Positions 61,894 to 64,000 of a stretch of 64,000 nucleotides of DNA are shown in pieces (the stretch's first letter is position 1; each line of letters opens with the position of its first letter). This DNA is from M3007 sp044347755. Its GTDB lineage: Bacteria > Bacteroidota > Bacteroidia > Chitinophagales > Saprospiraceae. Made by a program: the position numbers and the translations under genes. The stretch lies in the NCBI GenBank assembly GCA_044347755.1, contig JBIKUE010000013.1, forward strand, positions 1-64,000, given 5' to 3'. A model generated the notes under the pieces. That model had not been told where the DNA came from. It saw only the letters and a program-made list of their open reading frames with translations, and made no database searches.

Positions 61894-64000
61894 TGAAGAA
61901 TCTTGTATTGACAATACTCTGCCTTTTGGGAGGATTGGGAGTTGTTTTTTCTCAGTCGTACAACAACCCAACCATCACCACTTGTGATGGAGTGCAGTTT
62001 TATTGCATCACCGGTCCTTTGGAAGAGATTTGCATCAATATCATCGTTGATGCAAATGACCCAAATAAAGACAGTATTGCATACTTCGAGATAAACTGGG
62101 GCGACAATTCTCCGAATACGATAATTCCCGGAAGCTCAAATCCGGCCGAACAAACTCATGTATATAATCTTGCCTCATTTTTTGGCACATGTGAATTCCA
62201 GGACTCCTACACCATCATCCTTCAAAGCTTTCTGAATGATTCTCTGGCTGATCCTACTAACAGTGCTTTTATTCTGACTCTTAGAAATCCACCTGTCGCC
62301 CATTTTGCAGTATCCGGCAATCCTTGCGCAAATGAAGGGGTTACATTCCAGGGTTCTGCCGTGCCGGGAGGAGGAGGATTAGTTAGTTGTCCTGTAGCGG
62401 GTATTAACTACGAAGTCTGGGATCTGGGCGATGGCCAATTATACACCGGTGACACGTTGGGTTATGTTTTTGAAAACGGCGGCATTTATAATGTCACCTA
62501 CTGCGTTGGCAACATTTGCGATACAGTATGCTCATCGAGCACTGTAACCGTCTCCACACCACCCGACGCAGAGATCATTCCCGCCACTAACAACGCTATA
62601 AATGTATTTGGAAATGAATACAATATTTGCATGGATGACTCGCTCGAATATCTGCAACTGGCTGGCGCCAATTCGTTTTCCAGCAACAGTTTTTCCTGGA
62701 ATGTTGAAGGCCCTGCTGGCGGATGGCATTGGTATCCGAACCCTGATGTGCCGGACACCAATATTGTTGCCATGCAATTCTCCCAAACCGGGACATACAA
62801 AATATACCTGCGGGTAACCAACAATTGTATTGCTGACGACGATGCAGAAATAATTGTCAATATCATTAAACCGCCCTCTGTTCAATTGCAGGCACAGGGG
62901 GATACTTGTACAGCCATTACCTATACGCCAATTCCGCTTGATACCGCTGTGGTTTACACCATAAATGGTATTGAATACGACTCTTTTCCCGTATCGCTTC
63001 CGCTATCAAATAATATCTATTATCTGGAGGCGGTCATGGAAAATTTCTGCGGAGAAGTACATGCCTACGACACTTTTGCCTTGCGCCCTGCAGCTAATAT
63101 CGCCATTGCTTACCCCAATGGCGATGTGACAACCTGTATTGATTCGGACACTATCGAAATTTTTGCCTATCCCGCTGGTAGCTGGTATGGGCCGTCTGCA
63201 AGCTTTCTGAGCGACTCCACCGGGGTATATTTTATTCCCAATACAATAGGAGACTTTGAGGTAGTTACCACCATTGGAACCGGAGCTTGTCGCCGTGCCG
63301 ATACCATCCATTTTACAGTAGAATTGCCGCTACAAGTCGCCCTAGACACCCCGGCTCTAGCTTGTTTGGAATCAGCATTCACGCCTACGCCTTTTGACTC
63401 CACCTTAATTTACGAGATCAATGGTATCGTTACAGATAGTTTTCCAATTAATCTTGATGCCGCTTTCGGACCATACATCATAACAGCATCTACCAGCAAC
63501 TCCTGTGGACTTTTCTCCAAAAGCGTTGTCTCTGAGTTGATTGCACCGGAAGATGTGGAAATATTCACCAAAGACACCATCCTGTGCTCTGGCACGGACC
63601 GAATTTACCTTGAGGCAAGCGATTCCACACTTGGTTTTTGGGAAGGTGAGCATATTTTCAAGAACTCCAGTGGCTATTATTTTGATCCTGTAACCCCTGG
63701 CGCCTATATTTTAGTTTTCGTACGCGGGTTCGACCTTTGTCGGCGTACAGACTCTATTACAGTGAATGTAGCTCCAGGAGATGCCGTGGATGCAGGAGAA
63801 GATCTTGCAATTTGTAATACCGAACAAACGGTTGAACTGACCAATGCGTCACCTGGAGGTGTATTCAGTGGTTTTGCATTAAATGGTAATATAGTGGAGG
63901 TAACACAACTCTCTCTGGATACCCCATACCTATTTACCTACACCAATCCCTCCCTGCCGGAGGCCTGTAACCAGGATATACGTACGATCACGGTTTACGG
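61893..64000 (+). CDS. Second giant secreted PKD protein, paralogue of the preceding gene (incomplete)
   Basis: The frame opens at ATG 61893 and has no stop up to the end of the window, at least 702 codons. A signal peptide (MKNLVLTILCLLGGLGVVFS) is followed by NPTITTCDGVQFYCIT, IAYFEINWGDNSPNT, PTNSAFILTLRNPPVAHF, and further on LDTPALACLESAFTPTPFD, all of which parallel the preceding gene at the same relative positions; identity looks about 30-50 % by eye. The C-terminus, where a CHU_C domain is expected, lies beyond the window. The start overlaps the previous stop (TAATG), which makes translation coupling likely. Confidence 0.9.
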   Translation, partial: MKNLVLTILCLLGGLGVVFSQSYNNPTITTCDGVQFYCITGPLEEICINIIVDANDPNKDSIAYFEINWGDNSPNTIIPGSSNPAEQTHVYNLASFFGTCEFQDSYTIILQSFLNDSLADPTNSAFILTLRNPPVAHFAVSGNPCANEGVTFQGSAVPGGGGLVSCPVAGINYEVWDLGDGQLYTGDTLGYVFENGGIYNVTYCVGNICDTVCSSSTVTVSTPPDAEIIPATNNAINVFGNEYNICMDDSLEYLQLAGANSFSSNSFSWNVEGPAGGWHWYPNPDVPDTNIVAMQFSQTGTYKIYLRVTNNCIADDDAEIIVNIIKPPSVQLQAQGDTCTAITYTPIPLDTAVVYTINGIEYDSFPVSLPLSNNIYYLEAVMENFCGEVHAYDTFALRPAANIAIAYPNGDVTTCIDSDTIEIFAYPAGSWYGPSASFLSDSTGVYFIPNTIGDFEVVTTIGTGACRRADTIHFTVELPLQVALDTPALACLESAFTPTPFDSTLIYEINGIVTDSFPINLDAAFGPYIITASTSNSCGLFSKSVVSELIAPEDVEIFTKDTILCSGTDRIYLEASDSTLGFWEGEHIFKNSSGYYFDPVTPGAYILVFVRGFDLCRRTDSITVNVAPGDAVDAGEDLAICNTEQTVELTNASPGGVFSGFALNGNIVEVTQLSLDTPYLFTYTNPSLPEACNQDIRTITVY

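Overview
The window reads as chromosome of a member of the Bacteroidota, most probably a Saprospiria-like (Haliscomenobacter/Lewinella type) gliding or sludge bacterium. Support comes from several secreted proteins ending in the type IX secretion (T9SS) C-terminal domains, both the gliding-motility-associated CHU_C form and the shorter 'PNP...G.Y' form; from Bacteroidota-restricted families (DUF4270, DUF4290, HU-CCDC81/SPOR, stand-alone glycogen synthase N-domain beside glmS); and from promoters of the TTG-N19..23-TAnnTTTG type without Shine-Dalgarno boxes. No tRNA, rRNA, CRISPR array or prophage is visible.

Layout. 0.1-5.4 kb: DoxX-type membrane protein with a fused second module, a vanadium-haloperoxidase-like lipoprotein, then a redox operon (pirin, nitroreductase, receiver-like protein, 4Fe-4S/CDGSH fusion). 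5.6-13.2 kb: housekeeping and transport genes (apaG, tolC-like, AMP nucleosidase, RDD, exported C1B peptidase, amino-acid permease, methyltransferase, folA). 13.3-18.5 kb: glycogen-synthase-like, DUF4270, glmS, DUF4290. 18.8-25.8 kb: RNA methyltransferase, DinB, sbcD-sbcC, and on the other strand pssA-purS-rsmI. 26-28.7 kb: CHU_C secreted protein. 28.9-32.2 kb: rpsL-rpsG-fusA. 32.3-33.2 kb: a REP-associated tyrosine transposase inside a cluster of REP-like palindromes. 33.3-45.3 kb: CotH/lamin-tail secreted protein, SDR, methylmalonyl-CoA epimerase, NrtR-like regulator, HU-SPOR protein, a laminin-B CHU_C protein, gene debris and an M23 peptidase. 45.3-46.4 kb: a five-copy tandem array. 46.4-52.8 kb: a 1.6-kresidue repeat-rich CHU_C protein and a 2-oxoacid dehydrogenase E2. 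52.9-55.8 kb: an ECF sigma factor, its membrane-anchored partner and a divergent lipoprotein. 55.9-64 kb: TerB-like protein, pseudouridine synthase and two giant tandem paralogous secreted proteins, the second running off the window.

How parts work together. Five proteins here carry T9SS type-B (CHU_C) ends or belong to that group and two carry type-A ends, so a large part of the window is cell-surface material. The sigma factor operon and the divergent lipoprotein share near-identical ECF-type promoter boxes and look like one regulon. Intergenic DNA is unusually structured: elements with an 8-bp internal period and long inverted arms sit between glmS and DUF4290, between the SDR and epimerase genes, before the epimerase start codon, and, amplified five-fold together with the ends of both flanking genes, between the M23 peptidase and the giant CHU_C gene.
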